Assembly: GCA_021234535.1 (NCBI GenBank)
Contig: CM037838.1
Coordinates: 12,049,929-12,113,928, forward strand
Length of the DNA: 64,000 nucleotides
From: Stichopus chloronotus
Taxonomy: Eukaryota > Echinodermata > Holothuroidea > Aspidochirotida > Stichopodidae
Reading direction: 5' to 3'
The position numbers and the translations under genes are program-made. Below, piece by piece: positions 11,066 through 22,841 of this stretch (the stretch's first letter is position 1; each line of letters opens with the position of its first letter). Below the pieces are notes generated by a model. The model was not told the DNA's origin. It did not search any database and saw nothing but the letters and a program-made list of their open reading frames with translations.

Positions 11066-12740
11066 TCTTTATTTATCGTATTTCCACATGTCTCAATTCT
11101 ATGTAAAACTTAAAACATCCATGTGTAGGGTAACACTGTATAAATATGATGAAAAATTTCTTTACAATCATGAATCCCTAAACTGATATTACTGAATCGT
11201 TAGACAGCGAGGATAAATAAAACTACGAAAATATAAAAATAATTCATTTTCGAAGATTATGTTTCGTACTGGACCATGTTCAGCATAATATACTAAGTAC
11301 TATTTTCAGTTGTTTTCGTTTACTGCCCAAGTGCAGTTATATCCGCTATGGAACATTTGTCTCGCATGCCATCAAAGGTACGCTCGCCACACAGAATCAA
11401 GGCTAGCAGTTAAAGTGAGAAAACCATTACTTCGTTATTCATCACTGTGTTTCATAAAATAAATTCAGCAAAGATCGTCTCGAAATTATTTTTCAATATT
11501 ATGTAATATAATCCAGAGAAGGAAAGGACTTGCATGAAAAGGAAAATTGCAGACAAATAACGTCCATGTATCTACTTGAGAAAAAGAAAACCGTTAGATT
11601 ATTCGAATTCAATACCCATGTACAATTGCTGTTGTTATTCTCTTTCTTTTCTGATTTGATATTTTGAAATCAAACTTGCTATCTAAAACTAAACTATGAT
11701 TTATATGTCAATTTAATCTCATTCATAGCCTTCCACTAATAACAATGAATGTGTAATTTCTATGGATATCTTCTATACGGTTTACACTTTTAATTAAACA
11801 CTTTCATTGAATCTAAACTGAAGTTGATGTAAGCATGGAATGATGTATTTCAGGATGCATCAATTTCACATACAAACACACACACAAAAAGCAAATGTAT
11901 GTTTCATTCAAAATGGTCACATCCAGTGATATATTAATTAATCCATATAATGTTGACGTCTGCACTGGACATCACTGCTTGACAGAGTTCAAAATATCAC
12001 CAGATAGTGAAATACTCCTCACCTAACACCCCCAACTGCCATGCCACCTGTCGTCCGTCCGTTTTAATGCTATTTCAGTCATGTTTTCCAGTATTAAATT
12101 GTGACTTATTTTGATGAAAAGAAAATGGTTTCACTAAGTTAAGACATTGTGTATTTTGCTATGCCCAGTAACACTTCACAGTCTTGTGACTGGCATCTGT
12201 CATCAATTACTCCCCTCTCCTTCCCGACTCAGCTACCATCATGCTACTTTACGCTTAATGCGTGGATGTCATTTTATTATAACTATGGTATTAGAATCAA
12301 GCACGTTCACTACGAGCTTTTGTTTTCAAATAAGTCTCTCATGATGACAAAGAGAGGAGGGATGGTTAACCTGTTGAGAATATGTCTCAAAGTCAAAGTA
12401 TTTTCATGTAGAAATTGTGAGGAGCGTGATAGTAATTTTCAGAGTTTCTTTATTTCTCGGATCATCGCGTCACGACCTTGGCCATTTTGTAATAATTTCA
12501 AGAAGCCCGTCAATTTCTTTTGCATTATTCAATATCTTTTCCCCCAAAACGTCCTGTAAAAAACTCAACTTTTGGTTCAGTGCATTTTTTACACACGGCA
12601 GTACAAACATACTGAGTGAGGGTACTACCAAAAGCATGGAAAAATTGACATTGTTACAAGACTATACTTGTTCAGCCCAAAATACTTACATACATTTTAA
12701 ATATTAAGTTACTTTGCATGGAAAAGCAAAGACCTAATTA
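11066..12740. other. Non-coding, no gene recognised
   Basis: AT-rich sequence after the LINE tail. It holds an (AC)n-like run near 11,870-11,890 and overlapping short open frames at 12,147-12,707 with no domain, no plausible splice sites conserved elsewhere and no similarity that I recognise. Confidence 0.45.
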
Positions 12741-12743
12741 GTT

Positions 12744-13313
12744 ATGCTGACACCTTGTACTAAGAGAACCTATCATACTGTGCTATTTGCTGTAGTAACC
12801 GTGACCTTTGCATGTGACATCATTGATCGAATGAACACTACAAATGATACTCAGGTACTTAAAGTAGTATGTGCTGTTATTCCTGCAAAGTCAAAAGTGC
12901 TGGCTATTCTTCGTATAATTGTAAAAGTGGTAAAAAAAAAAAAAAATACCGTACCGTGGTCTATTTGTCCAAATAAAGCCTCATGTCCTGAAGCAATGCG
13001 TTTTCGTTGTGGGGTCTTTGCACGGAATTGCTGCACTGTTACTACATGGCCTGTTCCCACTAACTTTTTAGGGGACAAAATCCCACTTTTTTCTGTCGTA
13101 ATAAACAATCTAATGAATCAAATTTCCTTATCGGGATGTCCCAGGGTAGAAGTGAGCGGAATTCCCCTTTTTCGAGTCAGTGACGCAAGTTATTACAGGA
13201 TTGCAGTTAAAGAGGGCGTTCTCCCGATATTCATCTCTTCGCGTGTTTCGAGCTGCGCTTGGAAGGGAACGGACCTCCAAGATTTCGCTCTGCCCAGCGA
13301 CTGCGACCCCTAA
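12744..13313 (+). CDS. Hypothetical 189-residue open frame, uncertain
   Basis: An ATG-started frame of 189 codons ends at TAA, in a locally more GC-rich patch (about 13,130-13,330). It is unusually long for this AT-rich window, where chance frames rarely exceed about 130 codons. The residues show no domain, signal peptide or membrane segment that I recognise. There is a lysine run from an A-tract at 12,932-12,945. Minus-strand open frames overlap it (12,851-13,108 and 13,128-13,346), so the coding strand, if any, is not certain. It could be a chance frame, an exon, or a decayed transposon part. No function is assigned. Confidence 0.15.
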   Translation: MLTPCTKRTYHTVLFAVVTVTFACDIIDRMNTTNDTQVLKVVCAVIPAKSKVLAILRIIVKVVKKKKNTVPWSICPNKASCPEAMRFRCGVFARNCCTVTTWPVPTNFLGDKIPLFSVVINNLMNQISLSGCPRVEVSGIPLFRVSDASYYRIAVKEGVLPIFISSRVSSCAWKGTDLQDFALPSDCDP

Positions 13314-16300
13314 GGCACCGTCCGTTGGTGCGCACACCACTTGCACGTCCTTTACATTATCAGGTGTTATGTACGTGTGCGTGTCATTAGCGTGTCTGTG
13401 CAGTAACGTGTATGAGCTCTACCATAAAGGACATGCGTGAGGGTGAAACAGCGAATGAGTACGAAAGACGATTGGGATGAGATATGCAACTCCGCGGATT
13501 GCCCTCTTGTTTTCATTTTTATTCAAAAAGATAATCATTTCCATAAAAACAACAATTTTTGGTTGATAACCCGGGCTATGTTAGTTGTAGCTGTACTACA
13601 TGCACTACGTTAAATTATATAAATTGATTTTCAGGAGCCCTTTCGGGAAGTGACAATCAATTAAATGTAACTAGATGGATGAACATGTAGGAGATCCTAA
13701 TGGTCATATCCAAGCTAGTGTCTCAGATGGTTGAGAAAAAAGTTAAAATTGGTGAAGGTAGAGTTTATTTGTGCTTCTGCGTTCCAGGCTCAGTTACGAG
13801 AAAGTGTCCCAAATTTTACTTTTTTCTGTCAGAAGGACACAAAATGTGCAGAAAATTGCAATTTTTTTTACCAAATTTATTACTAAAAGCTCATTAATTC
13901 ATATTGATATCATGTGGCATGGGAAGTTAACAAAATGGTGATGACTATAGTCTGTTGGGACATATTCTGTCGGAAAGTGTTGTGCTTTTAAAAAAAAGGT
14001 ATCACGGGTGTAAGCCTCTATGTAGAGGGTGTGAGGTCACAGAAAAGCATCAACAGTTTGTTAGTGCACGTAAATTAGATAAATTTGTATTTTTTTTAGA
14101 TTTGTATCTATATTAACACAAATTTTGTCACGCCTGCCACAGACGACCGACCTGTAACAACTGAGTGTGTAAGTGACATGCTCTGTGTTACTCCATAGAC
14201 ATGTTCTAAAGAGCCCATGTATACTGCAACTATTTACTCCTAATATGTGCACTTCCATAACTAGTATCATTGAAGTATAAACCGTTAATTAGGTGTTAGG
14301 TAAAACTAGTCACACCTGTGCCAGAAAAACATTCACTTTTTTTAGTGCACAGAAATAGGATAAATTGGTAAAATATATTGTCATAACTATCTCCTCTGTG
14401 AGTCACCTCAATTTACCAAAAAAAAAAAAAGAAAGGAAATGTTTGTAGTTATATGTACACAGGTATTGTCAAAAAGAAGTTCCAGGTTTCAATTCCCTGC
14501 CTGTTACAGATGTGCTGCCTTTAATGATCGCGTATAGATGCAGCTGTCTTGAGTTAAGGTCGAAATTGGGTCTATCCCCCTTTATTTACTCATTATTCAA
14601 ACCCTTGTTCAAAAATGTTGGACAAAATGTTATGGTTAGACATAAAAGTTTATTTACCAAATTTACCAAATACTCCATACATTTTCCTACATGTAACGCC
14701 AGGAATGTCTCACCTGTGATCCCCTCTCCTTGGAAGTATTAGCGTTGATTGTTATATGTTGCTACTAATCAATTAAATTAAGTGCACTCGATCTCTAACA
14801 CATTCGACCATAAATAAAATACCTTCAGGTATGGAGGTAGATGATGGAGGTAGACCACTGATAAAGACAGCACTATACTGGGTAATGCCCACATTCTAAG
14901 ACGAGTGCTTGGTAGGTCTGATTGACAAGAGAAGAAATACGAAACTTGAGTGAAGACCAACCGAGTAGTTGTGAGAGTGTAGACTTAACAACAATAATAA
15001 AATAGACACCAGAAATGGATGTGTGCTAGTAAAACTATTTGAAAAACTCTGAATGGATAAAAGAACTGATACGTTGACACTATTTGTTGGCTGAATAATA
15101 TTTGAATCAAGTAATATTTGCTTTTTATGTCAGTGTTCCAAGAAAACTGGCAACAAACATTAGTAAACCATATTTTTGTATCAAAATGTATTTAGATATA
15201 TTTTAATATTAACAGGTACCAACAAAATTTATGTAGTTTGTTGCATGTGGAGTAATGTTGAGTAGATTATATGTACAGAAAATGACCCCAGGACCAGTCG
15301 ACTGTACTGATTTATACTTGATCTTACCTGCCTGTTAGTATGTATTGAAGAGGTAAACTTAAGCTGCTCGAAATAAAATCGGTCGCTACCATGACTTTTA
15401 CCACAATCGTCTCTCGTAAGTGAAAATATTGACTACATCAACTTATTTGGGGATACGAAGCCGAAAGCGACTGAATTTTAAATACTAATCAATTTAGACC
15501 ATATTACTGGCAAAAATAGTAATCAAGAACACATCTCGACATATGCCGTTTGAGGATACCACATAATCCTATTTCAACCTGGTGTTAAGCCCTTAACACA
15601 AATTAGGAGAAATTAGTTCATTGCATTGTTTTTTATATAATAAAACTGTCTGGAATGGTCTTTCCTCTATTTAAAACAGAAGAAAAGGTACATGTGTACA
15701 GTGTTAATGTTAGTAAGAAACACATTCCCAGTCGATCCATTTATCAACGATATGGACTTTGGAGACCCGCCCATGGATGAGTACATAGATTAATTGTATC
15801 TATTAGTAACAGGCTCTACATATGAACGGGTAAACGCTGTAAGAAATAGTATTAATTTGTATCAGTATGTACGTAAATGTGTATCTTGTGTTGTAACTTA
15901 CAACAGTGTAAGTTGATGAATTGCATCTTTTCAGCAAAATCACTGACCTGAAGTAAATGAGCATAATAGTGGGGGTACCTATTTAATAAACGTACTAATT
16001 GCTCTACTACTTCACTTCACTACCTTTCAGTTTGATAAGAAAACAGCTTACTTTTTTTGCCCGTGAAGTCTGTAATAGTGTTTCTTCCTAAAGTCTGGGG
16101 AGCATTATATTGAGATGTATGTGTTGGGTAGTCATCCTAGATCGACCAGATTAGGGAAAAAATATTTTAGACCTACATCCATTAAGGAAATTCGAAAGGA
16201 GTCTTGAATTATCAACCGATACAAAAGAACAAAAGCATTTGCTATTTCAATTTTTAGTCAAAAATATTATTTCAATACTCAACGTTAGATATTAAAAGTT

Positions 16301-18900
16301 AGATATATGTTGTGGGATTGAATTGTGGTAGCAAACTGAATAGGCCTACGAGCCATGTATGTACAGCTCCTTGAAACGTGTATGCTTTGACTTACAAGGA
16401 CGGTACAATGCAGTATGTAACTAACCAAAACTTATATGAGTACCTATAGTAAATTAATGCCAATGTAGTGGTAACATTAAATTGATTTACTGCTAACATA
16501 ATGCCTAAAATTTATTTGTAGTATAGTCATATCAGAACACAGATTTAAGTCATATTGCATATTTATAATGGTGACATCAAGTCAATTAAAGGTCAGCATT
16601 TTATGAAAAGCATACATTTAATGTTGGTAGAATTATTACGAAATTCCAGCATTCATTAGATTCTTTCTATTCCAATATCGTTCATTGTTATGTATTATAT
16701 TGACTTCAATGCGTTGGAATAAAGCGGTAAAGGTTCATTCAGGGATAAATTGTGCTTCAGTATGACGAATAAACTGTTTACTGATTATGGTATATATACT
16801 ATTTGCACAAATTTTGACTTGTAATTAGCTTTGCCCGTTCTGAATATTTATACGAAAATGTTACTCACTATGTCTAAATATCAAATTTAACACGAAAATA
16901 AATTGTATGGACTCGGAGAAAAGATTTTGCTTCCTGGTCATATCCATCTGCCGTTCTAGCTACTCAGGCGTCGAGTAGGCTCAGGCTGTATTCGATCACT
17001 GATAGACACCATTGGAGTTTAGTCTTGTATACCCTAGTCTTATATAGTTACATAAAGTGGTCGAACACAGTCCTTCCTACACTTAGTATACAACTACCAA
17101 CAGCTCCTTTGTACGGTGCTATACCTACTGGGTACGATGTAGGTAACCTACATGGATTATTATGGAGCTATTTATTTACTTCTCCTGGTTAGGAGGAGCA
17201 GCATACTTTGTTATCAATAACTGGCCAACCATCATGCAGATACCCTCAGCTGATACACATCAACATTTACACAGCTTCATACCCTCGGATAAGGTTAATT
17301 TAATTAATTGGCTCGATAACCCGATGGCATTATGGTTTTCGTCACCTTGGTCATTATAGTATAAACGACAATATGGTATTGTAATGACCCGAAGCATTGG
17401 TCGCCCGCATACGTACTTTTGACTTTTAAAGTATTGTATTGTACTTCCGGAAGTATATTCGAATATTTCTTCATTACCCACAAAATAGTCAAAAAAGTCA
17501 AACAAACCATTAAACAGTTAAATGCACATGCAAGGAGTAGTAACATGTCAGGGCAAACCTGTAAATTCCATTCCATTCATTGTAATGTATGTTATTACAC
17601 AGATCGAGTTCGAACACTTCTATAGTAAAGGACAGTTGTGGCATGCAAATAAAAATCAACTTACAAATTACTAATTTGTTATACTTTTGTAAAATTTTAT
17701 CAAAAATGAGTGATGACCCGACATAGACAAAGTATAACCGACCCAGAATTAACCAGCAACAGACAAAGCCCTTTGTCTTAGTTTTTCACCACATACTTTT
17801 TCATCGCGTGCAGGGATTACAAGGATACTTTTTCACCTATTAGAGGATTACTGTACTCATACGGTACTTTCACTGTAATTGTTTAACATCTGGAGTGGGA
17901 GCTTGGGGCAAAGTCCAAGTTACAGTGTCGAAAATGACATTCAAGAATATAATAGCAAAGTGTCCTGACATTTTTGTCCGAGACTGAAGCTCACCAGTCA
18001 TCGATGACAAGTGGTGTGGACGTTTACATAAACACTATATTAAACCAACACAATGGAGAACCCTGTAAATCTTGTAACAACTTGTAACATATACCGGTAA
18101 TGAAACAGAATGTAACCGACCAGACAGTAGCGTGTTTGAAGATGGGAATGGGAACGCGCCCCCTCCTCTACACCTCCGGAGTCAGTAGGGGAAAAATCGC
18201 TTAGTCTAGGGATTAAGAGTAAAGGGAAAAGGTAAAAACTGAAGAATCTCAACAGGGTTGTGGGAAAGGTGAGGGTAGTGGCACCCCCTAGGGGGATGTT
18301 CCCCCACCCGGGAACTCTTATTTGATTCGATACAGAAAACAGTCAGCCGCAAAGGCCTGTTTTCACTCTCCATAGGAAATATTTCTGATGAGAACCAAAC
18401 ATTTTCGGAGAGCTGTAACTTAGAGTCCCTCCAGGTTCTTCAGTAGTTTCATCCCACATTACTAGACAGCACAGGCCCTGCCCACCTTACCAAGTAACAT
18501 GGAGGCATAGTGCTCAGTTTATGCCCAATTGGACTCAACAGCCAAGACAATTATTGACTTGTGTAAGCTTTTAATTGATATCGATATTCTAATAGTTCAC
18601 TGTAGGGTAACTAAGTAATTTCGCCCGCTTCGCGCGCCTTCCAGTTGTACACCGTCCTTAGATTCCAGGGGAAAACCTATATCAGCGTTAAAACTATGTT
18701 CCATTAGTATAAACGCATTTTATGAAAATGACATGGAACAAGTACTGTTAATTTTTGCGATCATAACAAGTGGCCTTCTTGACCAAATGACTAGCCTCAC
18801 GCTGTTAGACTTATAGCTCTGTCAATGTACATGAAATAGTACAGCCTACCACACGTAGAGGATAACCGGAACGCTTGTCACTGACAGCGAATTTCACAAA
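13314..18900. other. Long non-coding stretch, no gene recognised
   Basis: About 5.6 kb of AT-rich sequence with only short frames, none with domain-like content. At 18,286-18,310 is a G/C-rich patch, 'cccctagggggatgttcccc', of the type found inside some non-autonomous DNA transposons, but no terminal repeats were found around it. No tRNA, rRNA or splice-conserved exon was seen. Confidence 0.4.
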
Positions 18901-18974
18901 CTCTGAATCGAAAGCAACCCCCCTCCCCGTTGGCTCCCCTCTCTGGACGGCAATTTCAAGGAGTTTAAGTCTGA

Positions 18975-19017
18975 CTGTCCGGTACAAACTTCACAATGTG
19001 ACGTTTGTACCAGACAG
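18975..19017. repeat. 43-base near-perfect palindrome
   Basis: CTGTCCGGTACAAAC (18,975-18,989) is matched by GTTTGTACCAGACAG (19,003-19,017) on the opposite strand at 14 of 15 positions. The 13 bases between them contain a further palindrome, TCACA-A-TGTGA. Together they make an almost continuous 43-base inverted repeat with a one-base centre. It may be the core of a small transposon or a protein-binding palindrome. It is not inside a recognised gene. Confidence 0.75.
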
Positions 19018-19339
19018 GGCCATGGGCCTTGGTGCCAGCTCCTAGATCCCACCAGTAGTGGCTGGTTCTCTTGACTGGAGCCAGGCACTAAAATTTGTCT
19101 AGTCACAGCCTGGTGGTAAGGCATAAGAAATGCCTTAAGTGACTGTGGCAAATCCCTGTTCTTTCTAGTTTTTCTTAGAATGTTTTCTTCCAAATGATCT
19201 CTTTTCTCTGCTAATTCGGTTTTGTTTTTATGGAGATTTTACACAACTGACCCCTCCATATTATCAAGTTTAGATCCACAATGCCTCTGTGGTACATGTT
19301 CTATTGCTGTAAGGTAAGGTCGAAAAGCCACAGAGAGAA

Positions 19340-19620
19340 ATTCTTAAATTTGTAAAGCAAATTAGCAATTTGTAATAACATTTTACTTTAATTCATCAAA
19401 AAACTATCAATTTGCAATAAAAATGAATGATGAGTAAACCAATTAATAGTTTGTCGCAACAAACTAGTATCATGCAATAACAAAGAAGTTATTTAATAAT
19501 AAGAAGCTAATAACTTACAATAACAAATTAATAATTTGTCACAGAAAATTAATGTTTTGTAGTCAAGTAATAATTTCTAATAACTTGAAGTTATTTGTAC
19601 GAAGCAAGCATTAATTTTTA
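19340..19620. repeat. Degenerate AT-rich tandem repeat (AATTTGTAATAACA-like units)
   Basis: Variants of 'agcaatttgtaataaca', 'caatttgcaataaaa', 'aatagtttgtcgcaacaaa', 'aataatttgtcaca' and 'aataatttctaataac' recur roughly every 20-40 bases. The units are too diverged for a fixed period to be given by eye. It is probably an old minisatellite. Confidence 0.5.
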
Positions 19621-21759
19621 CGTGCATCACACTAATTTCTTTTTGAACCTCACTGTCTAGTGCATTCAGTTACAAGTTCCTAACTCATTTGGATTTCTCC
19701 CATTGACTCACACACTAAAAGCCGACTTTCAACCCTGCATGCAAGTTACGTCACATCATAGATTCCTTACTTATCATGTGACGGGCCTAGCCTTTCATCA
19801 CATTTAAATAAAATCCAGAAGTAGTGGAAGATGTGGTAGCTTTGAAAAGTACTTCAACCCCCTTGACAGTGCTCTTGGACTGACATATTTTTCGATTTCC
19901 TAGCATAATTTGAATCTCATTTAATCTACATATTTTTCACATTATTTGCACTTAAATTAATGCTCTGAGTCGTCCACTTAAAAACCAAGAGAAAGTGGTG
20001 AAAACTGACTACATGACAAAAACAGATTTCCGTCCCTAAATTAGTTCCCTTTACGGAGCAATGAACACATTCTAAGGATGCACATGATCTAGTGACGGTG
20101 ACCTTAAACTTTGCCAACAGTGGGTGAAAAGAGGAAGTTCTAGCACACATTTTGAATTTGTATAGGTAAAAGTAGTGCATGAGGTTTACTGTGGTATTTG
20201 CCAATATTTGAATATGTCTTCATTACGTTTGAAAAGAAGTTCATCAAAGTATGTAACAGTTGGATGCACATGCATAGATTACGTGGGGTGTTAAAGTAAA
20301 CCGTCAATATGGCTCTGTATATTCACCCATAGTACTGTCTTATAGTTACTACATACTGTTGCACCTGCTCCGTTGGTTACTGCATTAATTCAGTTACACA
20401 GTGCTATACCCACGGTTCCGGGAACACCTAATTAGCTAAAAGTTTCCATGAATACTTAGTGCACTAAAAAAAAAAAAAAAACAGCCATTGGTTTCAGTTT
20501 TCTTTGAAAAGATACAGGTAATCGTGTCTTGTGGTAAACGTCCGGTTAGTTTTATTTGTCTTACTTTTAATTTTCATTTCCAATAATGGCTGATAACTAT
20601 ACAGGCGAGATGACTGAACAACCTCAGAGAGAAACCACCAAAGGTTAGTAGAAAAGTTTGCATTGTAATAGTCAGATATTAACTTATTTATGATGGTTAT
20701 TTTGAGTGAATATTTCGTAAAGTAACCGAGTGGTACTTTATTACAATAAACGTAGCACACGAACACTGATTTTTTAATGTGTCGTTAATATTTTTACCCC
20801 TCCAGAAATCAAATAATTAAGCAAATCTACCTTTTTCGAACATCCAGGATGTTGTTAATTATTTATATACAGGTATGGTATAGACTACCACTCTCCGCTT
20901 CACAAGAAGAGGCAGTTGTGAAAATTCACTTCATGACGTCAACTCAAACGTACAGCATACGTGTGTTTATCATGATTGTTGAAAATAATATGTAAATACT
21001 GCTTTCAGCATTGTTGGTCCTACTGGTGGAATGAACTCAACACAATCTAAGATGAAAGAAAGAAATGGTTTAATGTATATATTTGTTTACATCTACATTG
21101 AAAATGATCATTATTTGGTCGACTCATGTTATCGCTATAGCCTAACCAAGTTACAATTGCAAATTAACTTATAAAAACCTAAGTTGAGTTAGCGTTTAAA
21201 AATTGAGTCTCGTCAGTGCCTCATCTCATCAGCATCCCTCAGTCCTCAATGATAAAGAAAAACAAGAATGAAACGAATGTAAGCGTAGAGACACATCTAG
21301 CACTTGGATACAGGTGATATTCCACTAAAAAATAACAGGCAAAATACATAAATATATGAGAGTCAACACTTTTGAGTTCCTCTTGCCTATGTTTCTTCCG
21401 CTAGTTTGAACCTTCAACGATACTTAAAACAATAGATTCACATCACACCCAACATCGACGACGGACACATGTACGCTGTACTTTTAAATGTGAAGTCACA
21501 ACGTCACTACGTTTTGTAAAGAGTGAAAATTGCAGGTGTGCAACATCGGTATTAAAAACAGTTATTATAACGATTTCTAAATATTCAGAGAATGTTTAAA
21601 TTTTTTTCAAGAATAGTATATGAATATAAAACTCTACAATTAGGCAAAACACCGTAAGAACACAGAGTTTTTGTCTCCTTTAATTGGACAATTGCGAGTA
21701 ATATATGCTATCGATGTAAAGTCGGTATACTGCTTAACTGTACTCCTCTTCCTTTCACA
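19621..21759. other. Upstream region of the NLR-like gene; no gene recognised
   Basis: AT-rich sequence without recognised coding content. It must contain the promoter of the NLR-like gene if the first ATG at 21,760 is the true start. The sequence just before that ATG, 'ctcctcttcctttcac', is pyrimidine-rich and is followed by 'aatgcaag'. This would also work as a 3' splice site, so a further upstream exon cannot be excluded. No convincing TATA box or initiator can be named. Confidence 0.4.
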
Positions 21760-22072
21760 ATGCAAGGTTTTGGCAGCTTCAAAATAATGTTGGCAGATGT
21801 TCTTACATTTGCCACTGTCATCAGACTAGCCACTCTCTTTGGTTATCCTCCGAGGATAATTGATGAACTTCAACGGGACAAAAATAGAAATCATCAAATG
21901 ATTTCTTACATGGAGGAGGGAGGACAAATTGAACCTACAAATATTACAGAACTTCTAAATGGTCTGAAGAATCTACGTCTCCGTGGAACAGAGTCAAAAG
22001 TGAGAGAATTGTTTGAAATTCATACCGGTGTACCTTGTGCCGATAGTATTCCGCCAAAACAAGAACGAGAAG
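21760..22072 (+). CDS. NLR-like gene exon 1: death-effector-like (DED) domain
   Basis: The exon encodes 104 codons plus one base from ATG. Residues about 8-95 have the pattern of a DED-type death-fold domain: FKIMLADVL in helix 1, LATLFGYPPRIIDELQ, then MISYMEEGGQIEPTN, ITELLNGLKNLRLRG and a last helix KVRELFEIHTG. The spacing 'ML.YMEEGG.I.P.NI..L...L..L.L' is typical of DED and related domains fused to NACHT in invertebrate NLR proteins. These domains recruit signalling partners by like-with-like contacts. The exon ends at AAG|gtcagt in phase 1 and joins exactly to the phase-1 acceptor at 22,842. The ATG is the first in frame after a pyrimidine tract, so the start is probable but not sure. 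Without splicing the frame continues to 22,170. Confidence 0.8.
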
Positions 22073-22170
22073 GTCAGTATAAAATAATCGCGGCAAAGCA
22101 TCGTACCAAAAAGTTATTAATTCTTACTTTCGCTCTTGTTCTATCGTTAGTTTTGTTTGTTATCTGCTAA
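22073..22170 (+). other. In-frame intron-retention extension with hydrophobic tail
   Basis: If the donor at 22,073 is not used, the DED frame stays open for 32 more codons and then stops. The added part is basic (AAKHRTKK) and then strongly hydrophobic, LLILTFALVLSLVLFVIC, ending directly at the stop. This is the layout of a C-terminal tail anchor: a basic flank, about 18 apolar residues and no further sequence. It could make a short membrane-bound DED protein by alternative processing. No AATAAA lies close behind the stop, so the idea rests on the protein pattern only. Confidence 0.35.
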
Positions 22171-22841
22171 CATAATAATCAGTGTGCTTATTCATTCGGT
22201 TGTATGCATTCTTTTATATATGCAATTACCACACACTGAAGGTAATCTTGTTCCCATGCATGGCCAACACTGGATCAAGACTGATAAGATGTTACCAATA
22301 TGATAATATCTAAATCATCTCCAAAACACTGACCACAGTGGCAAATTGTTGGCTGACGAAGTACTCTACACTACCCATGTAGGTTTATTAGACCCGTGGC
22401 TGACAATCGAAGCTTTGATGGTGATATTACAGTGATAAAATCGTGTGCACTTTTGGGTAAAAGATACTAAATTCACGTGCACGTTGGGTCTCTGCCATTC
22501 GACCTATAACTGCTAATCGTAAAATGTACTGTTTACCCCGAGGAGGGAGCCCTTTACCATTTTGAACCATTTTTAAAATATCAGTGAGGTATATACCATT
22601 ATGAAGTATTAACCATGAAGTTCAAAAAGTTAAAAGTTATTTGCATTATTTACATTTTAGTTTACGGTTACGATGTTATATTGCTTTTACCTTTTAAGAG
22701 ACTCAAAGAAACCGTTTAAAGCTTTAATTCTCATCACATCTAACATTATTACCTTTGACTTATTTCAAACTGTTTTACTTCATTACATTTCTCTGTTTTC
22801 TGTAGACAGCCTACACTTTTATTATGACGTTTATGTTTCAG

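Noticed and set aside
17162..17359. 65-codon frame starting MELFIYFSWLGG
   Set aside because: Short, overlapped by minus-strand frames, no conserved copy and no recognised family.
18280..18320. G/C-rich 'cccctagggggatgttcccc' patch as a transposon
   Set aside because: No terminal inverted repeats or target duplications could be found around it.
22673..22841. Extension of the NACHT frame upstream to an ATG at 22,673
   Set aside because: A phase-matched acceptor at 22,842 joins the DED exon perfectly, and the upstream residues look like translated intron.
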